Origin: Trinickia acidisoli
GTDB lineage: Bacteria; Pseudomonadota; Gammaproteobacteria; Burkholderiales; Burkholderiaceae
Direction of reading: 5' to 3'
Length of the DNA: 64,000 nt
NCBI RefSeq assembly: GCF_017315725.1
Contig: NZ_JAFLRG010000002.1
Span: 1,054,001 to 1,118,000, forward strand
Every line of letters begins with the position of its first letter. Position 1 is the stretch's first letter. Both the position numbers and the translations under genes were made by a program. The notes beneath the pieces were generated by a model that had not been told where the DNA came from, did not search any database, and saw only the letters and a list, made by a program, of their open reading frames with translations. Shown one piece after another: positions 15,583 to 24,669 of the stretch.

Positions 15583-17118
15583 CTAACGTTGCGTCTTGCT
15601 CGGCGAAAAGATCATGAAGCTGATCGCACCCAGAACCCAGACGCTGATTCCGCCGTACAGCATCAGCCAACTGAACCCCTCCAGCAACGCGGCATGCACG
15701 ACGACCCCGGACGGGTCGGCCTGAAGCAGCATCGGAAAGTGCTGGCCGAGCGATTCCACCGTGCCGCCGCCGGCGATTCGTTCGGCCAGCGATTGCAGAT
15801 CGGCGGCGCTCAATACGTTGGCCAAAGCGTCGCGCAGATGATCGGCGATGCCGGCCACGAGCACGAACCCCATCAGGGCAATGTTGATCGCGAGGCTGAT
15901 CAAGCGCGCGCTCAGGTCCATCCCCGAGGCCATCCCGGCACGGTTGGAAGGCACGGAACCCGTGGTCGTGTTCGTCGTCGGCGTGTTGGTCAGGCCCAGC
16001 CCGATGCCGGCAATCAGCGAACCCGGCAGCATCGTCCAGCCGCTCGCCATCGAAGCCGTCGCGCCGAAGCGCATCAAGAGAAACCCCAAGCCGATCGTGA
16101 ACAAGCCGAGCGGAATGATCGTGCCCGGCTGATACCGATGCGAAAGGCGTTCGGCCAAAGGCGGAATCGCGAGCGTCGGCAACGTATAGGCCAGCAATGA
16201 AAAGCCCGCCGTGACGACGTCGTAATGAAGCCCGCTCTGATAAAAGATCGGCAAGAAAATGATGAACGGCCAGAAACTGAAATTCATGCCGGCCGAGCCC
16301 ATGATCGCACCGGAAAACCTTCTGATTCGGAACACCGAGAAATCGAACATCGGATGCGGGTTGATTCGCTCGACGAGTACGAATGCGATGAAGCCGACGA
16401 CGGTTGCGCCGATGATGGAGAGCGCGGCGCGGCTCACGAATCCGATCTCGGCGCCTTGCGTGATGTAGTAAGTCAGTCCGAACACGGCCAGCGAGAGCGT
16501 GACGATGCCCAGGATGTCGAGCTTCTTGGCATCGGGGTCGCTCGACTCCTCCACGCTGCCGAACGCCAGCGCCAAGGTCAATACGGCGAGCGGAACGTGA
16601 ATCAGAAAAACCCATTGCCAGCCGGACAATGCGACGATTGCGCCGCCGATCATCGGCCCGAAACCTAGGCCGAAGCCCAGAAATATCCCCCAGATACCGA
16701 AGGCCTTGACGCGCTCCGCGCCCTCCTTGAACTGATGCGAGAGGATCGCGATGGTGCAGATGAGCATCGCCCCGCCGCCTATGCCTTGAACGAATCGGCC
16801 GGCGATCAGCAACGGCGCGCTATGGGTGAGGCCGCACATCAGCGAGGCGATGCCGAACACCGACGAGCTGATGATGAACATCCGCTTTCTGCCGAATCGG
16901 TCCGCCAGCGTACCGGCCGCCATGAGCACACTCGTGCAAGCGATCGTGTAGGCGTTCATGATCCATTGCAGATCCTTGAAATCGGCATGAAGCACCTTTT
17001 CGAGCGTTGCCAATATCACCGGCACGCTCGAAATTTCCAGCGCGAACATCAACTGTGCGAAGCAAATAGCCGTCAATGCGATGACGTTTCGACTAGAGCG
17101 AGTGTAGGAAATATCCAT
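15583..17118 (-). CDS. DHA2-family (14-TM) MFS drug exporter
   Basis: 511 aa starting at ATG 17118 with GGAAGAA upstream; an earlier in-frame ATG at 17184 lies inside an inverted repeat and is less likely. It has about 14 hydrophobic segments and the MFS signatures GTLADRFGRKRMFI (motif A, loop 2-3), RFVQGIGGGAMLI (motif B, segment 4) and LGFGLGFGPMIGGAIV (motif C, the antiporter motif of exporters). It is a proton-driven inner-membrane pump of the EmrB/SmvA type for toxic compounds. Substrate unknown. It is followed in the same orientation by the HxlR regulator. Confidence 0.9.
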   Translation of the reverse strand: MDISYTRSSRNVIALTAICFAQLMFALEISSVPVILATLEKVLHADFKDLQWIMNAYTIACTSVLMAAGTLADRFGRKRMFIISSSVFGIASLMCGLTHSAPLLIAGRFVQGIGGGAMLICTIAILSHQFKEGAERVKAFGIWGIFLGFGLGFGPMIGGAIVALSGWQWVFLIHVPLAVLTLALAFGSVEESSDPDAKKLDILGIVTLSLAVFGLTYYITQGAEIGFVSRAALSIIGATVVGFIAFVLVERINPHPMFDFSVFRIRRFSGAIMGSAGMNFSFWPFIIFLPIFYQSGLHYDVVTAGFSLLAYTLPTLAIPPLAERLSHRYQPGTIIPLGLFTIGLGFLLMRFGATASMASGWTMLPGSLIAGIGLGLTNTPTTNTTTGSVPSNRAGMASGMDLSARLISLAINIALMGFVLVAGIADHLRDALANVLSAADLQSLAERIAGGGTVESLGQHFPMLLQADPSGVVVHAALLEGFSWLMLYGGISVWVLGAISFMIFSPSKTQR

Positions 17119-17167
17119 GGGTCGTTCTTCCCAATTCGATGTTTGCGGGCCGGTCGTGCCAGCAACC

Positions 17168-17196
17168 GGTCTTGGTTTTAACATGAAACCAAGACC
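17168..17196 (-). promoter_or_regulatory. Perfect 11-bp inverted repeat, probable operator of the drug-exporter gene
   Basis: GGTCTTGGTTT (17168-17178), a 7-nt spacer, then AAACCAAGACC (17186-17196). It lies 50 bp upstream of the exporter start, in the promoter region. The adjacent HxlR regulator is the obvious candidate ligand, but a TetR- or MarR-type protein encoded elsewhere is possible. Confidence 0.6.
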
Positions 17197-17408
17197 ATCG
17201 TAATCGATGAAGTTTTAATTTGCAACCACGTTGCGCAAAGGTACGCGAGCGCAGGCGAAGCCATTCCTTTCGGTAGGCGCTGGTCGACAAATAGGGAAGA
17301 GTCGAATCGGCGCGCGACGGATCGTCGGCGTCGTGAAGGAGGTTCAGGCGAGGAGAATGCCGCCCGAGATGAAGCTAAGACACTTCATCTCGGGCGCGAA
17401 CCACGACG

Positions 17409-17720
17409 TCATTCCACCGTGCTTGCCAGGCAGTGAAATACCGCCCCCATCACCGGCTTGCCTTCGGCAGTCGGCCGATAAGGCGTAACGAGCAACTCCC
17501 ATGCGTCGCCCGTGGACGAAGCAATACGATAGACGTTCTGCGGAAGATTCACGTCCGCCGGCATTTCGAAAATCGCGGAATAACACACGTAGTTCTCGTC
17601 CATCGGAATGCCGTCGCGCACGTCGGTGAGCTTCGCCGCAACGGCCCAGTCGCCCGCTCCTGAAAACATGAAGGTGTGGCCGAGCGAAGCGGTCAACTGG
17701 GTTCGAGTCGGAATGGTCAT
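17409..17720 (-). CDS. Small protein of the DUF6916 type
   Basis: 103 aa from ATG 17720, starting MTIPTRTQLTASLGHTFMF. The pattern 'F....G..f.v......v.L..V.....' with a predicted all-beta structure resembles the small DUF6916-type proteins found next to tail-collar proteins. No signal peptide. It follows the tail-collar gene by 63 bp on the same strand, so the two are probably one transcript. Function unknown. Confidence 0.7.
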   Translation of the reverse strand: MTIPTRTQLTASLGHTFMFSGAGDWAVAAKLTDVRDGIPMDENYVCYSAIFEMPADVNLPQNVYRIASSTGDAWELLVTPYRPTAEGKPVMGAVFHCLASTVE

Positions 17721-17783
17721 CGCGCTGCTATGTCCTCATGCAATGAAAATGAATGGTTTTCAAGCGTTCACGCGCTTCTTTTT

Positions 17784-18392
17784 TCAGTCAGGCGTCGGAT
17801 AGATACCCGTCAACGCAATCACGAAATTCGTCGCGAGATAGGGATTGCGAACGTCGACCGGCGTATTGCCGCCCGTGTTGCCGATCGTGAGTGAATTGAC
17901 GCTGATCTTCGCCGGTGCATCGAAAGGTGCCAGCGTCGTATTCGGCGTATCGGTACTGTATTGCGTCGTCGGATGCGCACTCGCCATGCCCGCCGCAAGA
18001 ACGGTGTTGGTGCCCGGCGCAGCTTGTAGGTTCGTCGAAGCCGTGGTTGCGGGAATACCGATTTGCACCGACGAGCCCGAGGCCGATATCGCCGCGGTAT
18101 GGTTATGCAATGGCATTTGCGGAGTCGTCAGTTGCACGTCCTCCGCACCACCCGTGTCGGCCAACGACATCGGCGTCAGATTTTGTCCCGTCCCCGTCCC
18201 TACCGGGCTTCGACCCGAGAAATTCGGCAACTGAAAGTTGACCGGCGCCGTGCCGCCGTAAAGATTGCCGATCAGCGCGTAAAGAGCCTGGTTCTGGCTC
18301 ACCTGGATCGATTGCCCTTGACAGAGTGCCCAACCGTATGGCGCGAACTTGAAGCTCACCATCCGAATTTCACCGATATATGGGTCGCTCAT
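17784..18392 (-). CDS. Phage tail-collar domain protein (MdpB/microcystin-dependent-protein type)
   Basis: 202 aa from ATG 18392, with AGGAGA upstream. It opens with the tail-collar signature: PYIGEIRMVSFKFAPYGWALCQGQ, then ALYALIGNLYGGTAPVNFQLPNFSGRSPVGTG. The C-terminal half is a Gly/Ala/Thr-rich beta region ending ATNFVIALTGIYPTPD. These proteins occur in bacterial chromosomes away from complete prophages, often in small clusters, and probably form trimeric tail-like or surface structures. No other phage genes surround it, so it is not part of a recognisable prophage. Confidence 0.9.
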   Translation of the reverse strand: MSDPYIGEIRMVSFKFAPYGWALCQGQSIQVSQNQALYALIGNLYGGTAPVNFQLPNFSGRSPVGTGTGQNLTPMSLADTGGAEDVQLTTPQMPLHNHTAAISASGSSVQIGIPATTASTNLQAAPGTNTVLAAGMASAHPTTQYSTDTPNTTLAPFDAPAKISVNSLTIGNTGGNTPVDVRNPYLATNFVIALTGIYPTPD

Positions 18393-18726
18393 GAAGGTCT
18401 CCTGTAGTAAGTGCGATGGTTGTGAGGCAAGCGAAACGCGCTGACGTTTTGCGACGATATTAGTCTACAGATTGAGTCGGCGCAAACGCATCTTTATTGG
18501 CCGCCTCCTTGCGGCTACGTCGGCACGCACTTAGCGCGCGGCAGAAAAGTGCCAGCGAATGTGACTTTTGTGTAGAGGCATACACGAGCGGGTCACATAG
18601 CATCCGTTACACCACGACAGCACCCGCTGCATCGCGTTGTAGAGCGGTCGTCGACGGTGAGACTTCAACGAAAGTCGCTATACGACCACGTCGTTCAGAT
18701 CAAATAAATCCACTTTGGACGGAGAC
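18393..18726. other. Intergenic region between divergent tail-collar and outer-membrane-protein genes
   Basis: The 334-bp spacer must hold the promoters of both neighbours. I see no PIP box, hairpin or convincing small gene. A 77-codon open frame at 18497-18730 overlaps the next start, has no ribosome site and looks like chance. Confidence 0.5.
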
Positions 18727-19689
18727 ATGAGAAATCTATCGATGGCTGCTTTGCGCAAGCCAGCTCTCGGCTTGGCCATCTTCTGCTGCATGGCCGAATT
18801 CAGCTACGCGGAAGTCCTCACAGCGCCGAACTCGTCCGCGCCTCCCCAGACGCAATCGGCATCGCCCAACGGCGCCGCACCGCCTCAAACCGTCGGCACG
18901 GCCGATCAACCGCCGGCCGATTGGAACGATACCTACATCGGCTATCGCTGGAGCAATGATTTCCACTACCCGGGCGTGCCGTCGTCGGTGGTGCAGAACA
19001 TCGGATCTCTCACTTCCGTCGGCGGCTTCAAGTACGGCAGCTATGCATTCAACGTCGATTACCTCGTGTCCAACGCGGCCAATCCGGAAGCCGGCGGCCC
19101 CTCGAATGGCGGGGCGCAGGAAATCTACAGCGTCGGGCGTGTCGAGCTCAGCGCGGGCAAGATCTTCGGGCGCTATCTCGGCTACGGCTTCATTCGCGAC
19201 TACGGAATGACGGTCGGTTACGAGTTCGGCACCAAGAACGATGCCTACGCCGAACGCGCTCGCATGCTCGTGCTGGGACCCACGATCGAGTTCAACATAC
19301 CGCACGGCTATTGGAACGTCACCGCGGGCATGCGCACCGAGAGCAATCACAACGGCATCACGGAAACCGACGTGCATTTCCACGCGGCATGGCACGTCGA
19401 GAGTTCGTGGCTCTATCCGTTCAGAGTAGGCCCCGTGCCGCTCGTCTTCCGCGGTCTCGCCAGCCTCACCGGGCCCAAAGGACCTGACGGTTTCGGTGTG
19501 CAGACGACGACCGAATTCTTGACTCGCGTCTCCTTGCTTGCGGATGTCGGCTCGTTTGCGGGCCATCCGCGCACGATCTACGCCGGTGTCGGGTATGAAT
19601 ACTGGTACCACATGTACGGCACGCCCACGACCGAAACAACCGGCACGATCACGTCGACGCCGATGTTGATGGCCGAAATTCATTTCTGA
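18727..19689 (+). CDS. Outer-membrane beta-barrel protein (nucleoside-channel-like)
   Basis: 320 aa from ATG 18727, preceded by GGACGGAG. A signal peptide (residues 1-28, ending SYA) is followed by a Pro/Ser-rich linker to about residue 65. Then comes a run of amphipathic beta strands beginning WNDTYIGYRWSNDFHYPGV. It ends MLMAEIHF, with the C-terminal Phe expected of barrels assembled by BamA. The opening 'YIGYRWSxDFxxPG' is similar in style to Tsx-like nucleoside channels, but I would not assign specificity. It stands alone, with its own promoter in the 334-bp upstream gap. Confidence 0.7.
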   Translation: MRNLSMAALRKPALGLAIFCCMAEFSYAEVLTAPNSSAPPQTQSASPNGAAPPQTVGTADQPPADWNDTYIGYRWSNDFHYPGVPSSVVQNIGSLTSVGGFKYGSYAFNVDYLVSNAANPEAGGPSNGGAQEIYSVGRVELSAGKIFGRYLGYGFIRDYGMTVGYEFGTKNDAYAERARMLVLGPTIEFNIPHGYWNVTAGMRTESNHNGITETDVHFHAAWHVESSWLYPFRVGPVPLVFRGLASLTGPKGPDGFGVQTTTEFLTRVSLLADVGSFAGHPRTIYAGVGYEYWYHMYGTPTTETTGTITSTPMLMAEIHF

Positions 19690-19814
19690 TTCGATTGCCT
19701 GATATATGCGATCATTGGCGGCCCATATCTCGGGTTGTCGATGATCGCTTACGCATTTCCCCATGGCGTGCATGCACCGGCAATGTGTTTCCGTATCAAG
19801 GCACGTCCTTCTAA

Positions 19815-21065
19815 ATGAACAATAGCGTTCTCCAGCTTTCATCGTTCCGGTTTTTCTTTCTCAGCCGCATGGCGATGACGATGTCCACCCAGATGCTCAT
19901 GGTGATCGTCGGCTGGCAGATGTACGACTTGACGCACAGCGCCTATGACCTCGGCCTGGTCGGCTTGGCGCAATTCGTGCCCGCACTCGCGCTGTGCCTG
20001 CTGGTTGGGCAAGTCGCGGATCGTTACGATCGCCGTTATGTGCTCATCGGCTGCCAGATCGGCCAATGCGCAGTCGCGTTGGCGCTGACGGCCGGCACAC
20101 TGGGCGGCTGGCTCGGGCGCGACGTACTCTTGCTCGCCTCGTGCGCGCTCGGCACGGCCAGAGCATTCCAGAACCCGACGCAGCAAGCGCTGTTGCCTAC
20201 GCTAGTCCCGCTGTCGGCATTGCCCAAAGCGCTGGCCATCAATTCGGCGGGCTCGCAGTTCGCGACCATCGTGGGCCCGGCGATCGGCGGCTTCCTCTAC
20301 GTGGCGGGGGCCGGCCTCGTCTATAGCGCATGCGCCGCAATGTGCCTCTTTGCCGCCGCCATGATGGTCTTGATCAACCACCGCACCGAGCGTGCTCCGC
20401 GTCCACCGGTGACGCTGGGCACCCTGCTCGCCGGCATCGAGTTCATTTGGAAACGCGAGCAAATACTCGGCGCCATCTCGCTCGATCTGCTCGCCGTGTT
20501 GTTCGGCGGAGCCACCGCCCTGTTGCCCATCTTTGCACGAGACGTCCTGCATGTCGGCTCGTGGGGGCTCGGATTGTTGCGCTCGGCGCCGGCCGTGGGC
20601 GCGTTGGTGGTCTCGCTGTATCTCGCGCATCATCCGATCGAGCGGCGCGCGGGAAAGATGATGCTCGCGTCGGTGGCGCTTTACGGCGTGTCTACGTTGA
20701 TCTTTGGACTATCCCGTTCGTTCGCGCTCTCGTGCGCAGCGCTCGCGCTGACAGGCGCATTCGACATGGTCAGCGTCGTTGTGCGGCAATCGCTGATTCA
20801 ACTCGATACGCCGAACGACATGCGGGGGCGCGTCAGTGCCGTCAATTCAATTTTTATCGGCGCATCCAATCAACTCGGCGAATTCGAATCCGGCGTCACG
20901 GCCGGCTGGTTCGGCGCGGTACCGTCGGTCCTGATCGGCGCCACGGGCACGGTGCTGATCGTGCTGCTTTGGACTAAATTGTTCCCTACCCTCGCACACC
21001 GAGAAACATTGACGGTCTCGCAAGAAGTCGAAGCAAACCGCTCGATCGGCGCGGGCAACAACTAA
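19815..21065 (+). CDS. MFS transporter of the EntS/MFS_3 type
   Basis: 416 aa with about 12 hydrophobic segments. MFS motif A is present as GQVADRYDRRYVLI. The sequence RMAMTMSTQMLMVIVGWQMYDLTHSAYDLGLVGLAQFVP near the start, the motif RAFQNPTQQALLPTLVP and SVVVRQSLIQLDTPNDMRGRVSAVNSIFIGASNQLGEFESG are typical of the EntS/MFS_3 family. That family exports siderophores and other small molecules. The start ATG 19815 lacks a strong ribosome site. No siderophore genes are nearby, so the substrate is unknown. Confidence 0.85.
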   Translation: MNNSVLQLSSFRFFFLSRMAMTMSTQMLMVIVGWQMYDLTHSAYDLGLVGLAQFVPALALCLLVGQVADRYDRRYVLIGCQIGQCAVALALTAGTLGGWLGRDVLLLASCALGTARAFQNPTQQALLPTLVPLSALPKALAINSAGSQFATIVGPAIGGFLYVAGAGLVYSACAAMCLFAAAMMVLINHRTERAPRPPVTLGTLLAGIEFIWKREQILGAISLDLLAVLFGGATALLPIFARDVLHVGSWGLGLLRSAPAVGALVVSLYLAHHPIERRAGKMMLASVALYGVSTLIFGLSRSFALSCAALALTGAFDMVSVVVRQSLIQLDTPNDMRGRVSAVNSIFIGASNQLGEFESGVTAGWFGAVPSVLIGATGTVLIVLLWTKLFPTLAHRETLTVSQEVEANRSIGAGNN

Positions 21066-21080
21066 CCGCTCAAAAAGCAG

Positions 21081-21116
21081 ATGGGGCGTCGCCGCGTGTT
21101 TCGCGCTCGGCCCCAT
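21081..21116. terminator. Bidirectional terminator between convergent MFS and chemoreceptor genes
   Basis: ATGGGGC (21081-21087) pairs with GCCCCAT (21110-21116). Rightward the hairpin is followed by GATTTT. Leftward it is followed by CTGCTTTTTG. It sits 15 bp after the MFS stop and 24 bp after the chemoreceptor stop. Confidence 0.6.
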
Positions 21117-21140
21117 GATTTTGCGTATTGCGTCCAACCT

Positions 21141-22673
21141 TCAAAGCCGAAACTTCGCCACCGAATCGACGAGTTGCGCAGCCTGCCGCTTGAGGCTTTC
21201 GGCTGCGGCCGCGCTTTCCTCCACGAGCGCGGCATTGCGCTGCGTGGTCTGATCCATCTGGCCCACTGCCTGGCCCACCTGCTCGACGCCGATGCTCTGT
21301 TCGGCGCTCGCACTGCTGATCTCGCCCACGATGACGGCCAAGCGCTGAATGGCACCGACGATCTCGGTCATCGTCACGCCGGCACCGTCGACGAGCGCGG
21401 TACCGTCATTGACGCGCTCGACGCTGTCCGAGATCAGCGCCTTGATCTCGTTGGCCGCTTGCGCGCTGCGCTGGGCGAGCGTGCGAACCGCGCTGGCGAC
21501 GACGGCGAAGCCTCGACCCTGTTCGCCCGCGCGAGCCGCTTCGACAGCCGCATTGAGCGCCAGTATGTTGGTCTGGGCCGCGATCTCGTCGATGATGCCG
21601 ATGATGTCGGCAATCTTGCGCGCGCTCTCCTTGATGCCCTTCATCGTCTCCACGGCCTGGCCCACCACTTCGCCGCCTTTCACCGCAACGGAGCAAGCGC
21701 CCGTCGCCAACTCGCTCGCTTCGCGCGCGTTGTCGGCGTTCTGTTTGACCGTCGAGCTCAATTGCTCCATCGAGGCTGCGGTCTCCTGCAGTGCGCTCGC
21801 CTGCTCTTCGGTTCGATGGCTGAGGTCGGCACTGCCCGAGGCGATTTGCGACGAACCGGACGCAATCGCATCGCTGCTGTGACGCACTTGCCCCACGATC
21901 CGCGCGAGCGAATCGGCCATGTCTTTCATCGCGGCCATCAGGCTATCGGTATCGCCGGGCCGCAGATGCAGGTCCACGGCGAGATTGCCCGTTGCGATCT
22001 GCCGTGCCGCGTCGCGTGCATCGTCGGGCTCGCCGCCGAGCTTGCGCGTAATCGAGCGCGAGAACACAATGCCGCCCGCTATCCCTGCCACCAATGTGAG
22101 CGCCATCGCACCGAAGCTCCAAAGCGCGGCACGCTCTTGCTTTTCCTTCGCTTCGGCGTCGGCGGCTCGCGTCTGCTCGACGATCTTGTCGGCGGTCACG
22201 CGAAGCAGGATCACCGAATCGCGATCGAGGCCGTCGATCTCGCGGTCGCCGACGGCGATATCGAATCCCGATGCCTTGAAGTCGCCGAGGGCTTTGCGAA
22301 ACGCCTGCCCCATCTGCGCGTGCATCGCGTCGAATCGCTCGAGTTGCGAACGTACTTCGCCGGGCGGCAGTTCGAGTGCTAGCTTTTCCGTCGTGTTCTG
22401 TGCGGACTGCTCGAATTTCTGAAAGGCCCCCCAGTACTTTTCGTAGTCCCGCGGGTCCTTGCCTCGCAGCAAGATATCCTTTCCGTTCTGCACTTGATTC
22501 TTGAAATCGATCATCGCGTCGGTCACCTGGCGCGCCTGGGCACCGTTGACCTCGATGAGCCGCCGATACGTATCCGCGGCCTCGTTCATTTGAAATACCG
22601 CAAACAAGCCTGCCGCGGAGGCAAGCAGCAAGGCAGCGCCCAATGCCAGCGGAAGCTGATGAACCAGTTTCAT
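21141..22673 (-). CDS. Methyl-accepting chemotaxis protein
   Basis: 510 aa from ATG 22673. TM1 is residues about 7-28. A periplasmic four-helix-bundle-type sensor region follows (about 30-185), and TM2 at about 190-212. A HAMP domain starts at RSITRKLGGEPDDARDAARQIATGNL. The cytoplasmic signalling domain contains the highly conserved hairpin tip IIDEIAAQTNILALNAAVEAARAGEQGRGFAVVA. Glu/Gln-rich methylation helices flank it. There is no C-terminal CheR-binding pentapeptide (it ends SVAKFRL). The ligand cannot be told from sequence. Confidence 0.95.
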   Translation of the reverse strand: MKLVHQLPLALGAALLLASAAGLFAVFQMNEAADTYRRLIEVNGAQARQVTDAMIDFKNQVQNGKDILLRGKDPRDYEKYWGAFQKFEQSAQNTTEKLALELPPGEVRSQLERFDAMHAQMGQAFRKALGDFKASGFDIAVGDREIDGLDRDSVILLRVTADKIVEQTRAADAEAKEKQERAALWSFGAMALTLVAGIAGGIVFSRSITRKLGGEPDDARDAARQIATGNLAVDLHLRPGDTDSLMAAMKDMADSLARIVGQVRHSSDAIASGSSQIASGSADLSHRTEEQASALQETAASMEQLSSTVKQNADNAREASELATGACSVAVKGGEVVGQAVETMKGIKESARKIADIIGIIDEIAAQTNILALNAAVEAARAGEQGRGFAVVASAVRTLAQRSAQAANEIKALISDSVERVNDGTALVDGAGVTMTEIVGAIQRLAVIVGEISSASAEQSIGVEQVGQAVGQMDQTTQRNAALVEESAAAAESLKRQAAQLVDSVAKFRL

Positions 22674-22699
22674 TCTTCACCCACCCTCGGAATAAAAAC

Positions 22700-22723
22700 G
22701 GCGCTGTGCGAATGCACAGCGCC
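22700..22723 (-). terminator. Rho-independent terminator of the TolB-like propeller gene
   Basis: On the minus strand GGCGCTGTGC, a 4-nt loop and GCACAGCGCC form a perfect 10-bp stem, immediately followed by GTTTTTATT. It stands 26 bp past the stop codon. Confidence 0.9.
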
Positions 22724-22749
22724 GCCGTCACGTCGATGCCGTCAATGAA

Positions 22750-24669
22750 TCATTTCTTGTTGGGGATGAAGAGAGGCATGGCCTCTTCCCACAACGTATC
22801 GGTGATCGCATGCGGATCGGAGCCGTCGGCATTCATCACCCAGTTCTGCCCGTCGGGCTGGAAGCTGTCGTCGTACAGCGAGAGCTCGTCCCGGAAGCCG
22901 TAGCTGCCCGAGCTGTAGGCGATGCGGCCGTCCCACGTCCACACGGCATGACCTTGATTGGAGCCGTCCGTCGTCAAACGCTTCAGATCCTTACCGTTCG
23001 GCTTGATCGTGAACACGTCGAAGTTGAACTTGTTCGGATCGGTCGGATTGACGATCTTGCGCGTGAACACGATCTTGGTGCCGTCCGGCGACCAGTTCGG
23101 AAGGTTGTCCGGATCAGTCGTCAGCACCGTGGTCTTGCGCGTGTCGAGATCGAGGATGCGCAGGCCCTTCTCTTTTTCGCTCCACACGCGATAGACGATC
23201 TTCTTGCCGTCCGGCGAGTAGCTCGGGAAACCGGCATTGATCGAACCATCCGTCAAGAATTCCGGATGACTGTTCATGCTGCCGTCCGTCTTGATGCGCG
23301 CAATGCGTCCAGGGCCGGCGCCGCGCGTGAAGAACCAATCACCGAGACCGAACGCCACCCATTTGCGATCGGGCGACCACGTCGGATAGAACGCACCGGC
23401 CAATCCCGCGGCAATCATGTGCGGATCGAGACCGCTCGTCGACGAATCATAGATGCGCCGATAGCCGGTGAGGTCCGCGTTCATGATGGCGATGGAAGAG
23501 CCGACCGCTTTCTCCGTGTACACCAACTGCTTTTGATCCCGCGACAGTTGCGGGAAAACGTCGATGTAGGTGTACTTCCACGCGGGATCGAAGCTGAACA
23601 GCGGCGTACCGTTCGCGCGGGCCGGACGCATCGTGATCTTCTCGTAGACCATCTTCGTGCCGTCCGCCGAATAGTGCGGCGAGCGGATGCCCGTATTGGC
23701 CGTCGAGCGGAACGTACCGGCGGTCGTATAGATGCCCTCGGTGTGGCCGCCCTTGACGTGGTATGCGACGTTCGTATCGCTCAGATACTGCGGAAACACC
23801 TTGAAGCCGGGGCTCGATGTCAAGTCGGTGCGGGCCAGGGTCGAAACATCCACCGATACGATTTGCGAGCTGACCTTGTCGATCAACTCGGGACGATGCG
23901 CGCCCCAAGTCGATTCCACCGGCGTTTCATAGAAGACGACGCGCTTGCCGTCGGGGGACCACGAGGGAGAGCCTTCGGCATAGCCCGGTTTGCTGGCGAT
24001 CTTTCTCCAGCCCGTACCGTCGGGTCGGATCACATAAATGCTCGTTTCCTGCGTGCGCTCCCAGCCGACCGGCAGGTTGTGGCCGCGCCAATCGCTGCCG
24101 GTGTCGGACGACAGCGCGAGCCACTTGCCGTCAGGCGACCACGAGGGCCGGAAATAGCTATGCGGCTTGCTCGCATCGAACGGCAACGCGCCCGTGACGT
24201 TGTGCAGCGTGCCCGTCTTGATGTTCAACGTCCAAATGTTCGTCGTGCCGAAGCTCGCCTTGCCGCGGCGCGACGAAACGAATGCAATGGTGTTCGGATC
24301 CGTCGGCGAAAACACGGCGGCATCGTCGACCGCGATGTGATCGGTCAGGCGCTGCAAATGCGTGCCGTCGACCTGGACGCGATAGATGTCCGCTTCGCCC
24401 AAGCCGGCGCGTTCGGAAGTGAAGACGATCCACTGTCCGTCCTTGGAGAAAGACGCGTGATAGTCGAAGCCGTCCGTCGGGAGCAGGCGGTGTTCGCCGC
24501 TGCCGTCCGCATTGGCGACGTACAGTTCGGACGTGACGGGGCCGACGCGATTGAGCAACAGGACGCCCTTCGTTGCGGTTGCCGCACCGGCCGTGGCAAG
24601 CACGAACGTGCAGGCGCCGACGGCGACGATGCACGGCAAAACGCTTTTAACTAACTTGTTGAAGCGCAC
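22750..24669 (-). CDS. Secreted TolB-like beta-propeller (PD40/WD40-like repeat) protein
   Basis: 639 aa. I place the start at GTG 24669, which has AGGAG ten bases upstream and directly precedes a signal peptide (about residues 1-31, ending AGAATA). At least seven PD40 motifs of the form 'SPDGKWIAFxS' are visible, for example SFSKDGQWIVFTSERAG, SWSPDGKWLALSSD, SWSPDGKRVVFYE and NWSPDGTKIVFTR. They predict a periplasmic or secreted propeller. It resembles TolB propellers but lacks TolB's N-terminal domain and is not next to tol/pal genes. Function unknown; likely a binding scaffold. It has its own terminator. Confidence 0.8.
   Translation of the reverse strand: MRFNKLVKSVLPCIVAVGACTFVLATAGAATATKGVLLLNRVGPVTSELYVANADGSGEHRLLPTDGFDYHASFSKDGQWIVFTSERAGLGEADIYRVQVDGTHLQRLTDHIAVDDAAVFSPTDPNTIAFVSSRRGKASFGTTNIWTLNIKTGTLHNVTGALPFDASKPHSYFRPSWSPDGKWLALSSDTGSDWRGHNLPVGWERTQETSIYVIRPDGTGWRKIASKPGYAEGSPSWSPDGKRVVFYETPVESTWGAHRPELIDKVSSQIVSVDVSTLARTDLTSSPGFKVFPQYLSDTNVAYHVKGGHTEGIYTTAGTFRSTANTGIRSPHYSADGTKMVYEKITMRPARANGTPLFSFDPAWKYTYIDVFPQLSRDQKQLVYTEKAVGSSIAIMNADLTGYRRIYDSSTSGLDPHMIAAGLAGAFYPTWSPDRKWVAFGLGDWFFTRGAGPGRIARIKTDGSMNSHPEFLTDGSINAGFPSYSPDGKKIVYRVWSEKEKGLRILDLDTRKTTVLTTDPDNLPNWSPDGTKIVFTRKIVNPTDPNKFNFDVFTIKPNGKDLKRLTTDGSNQGHAVWTWDGRIAYSSGSYGFRDELSLYDDSFQPDGQNWVMNADGSDPHAITDTLWEEAMPLFIPNKK

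Noticed and set aside
17784..18392. Remnant prophage
   Set aside because: Only one tail-collar gene with a small partner is present. No integrase, capsid, terminase or attachment repeats.
18497..18730. 77-codon frame before the outer-membrane-protein gene
   Set aside because: It overlaps the next start and lacks a ribosome site. The composition is typical of non-coding sequence.
21081..24654. Long plus-strand frames opposite the chemoreceptor and TolB-like genes
   Set aside because: The minus-strand genes have unmistakable MCP and PD40 motifs and terminators. The plus-strand frames are composition artefacts.
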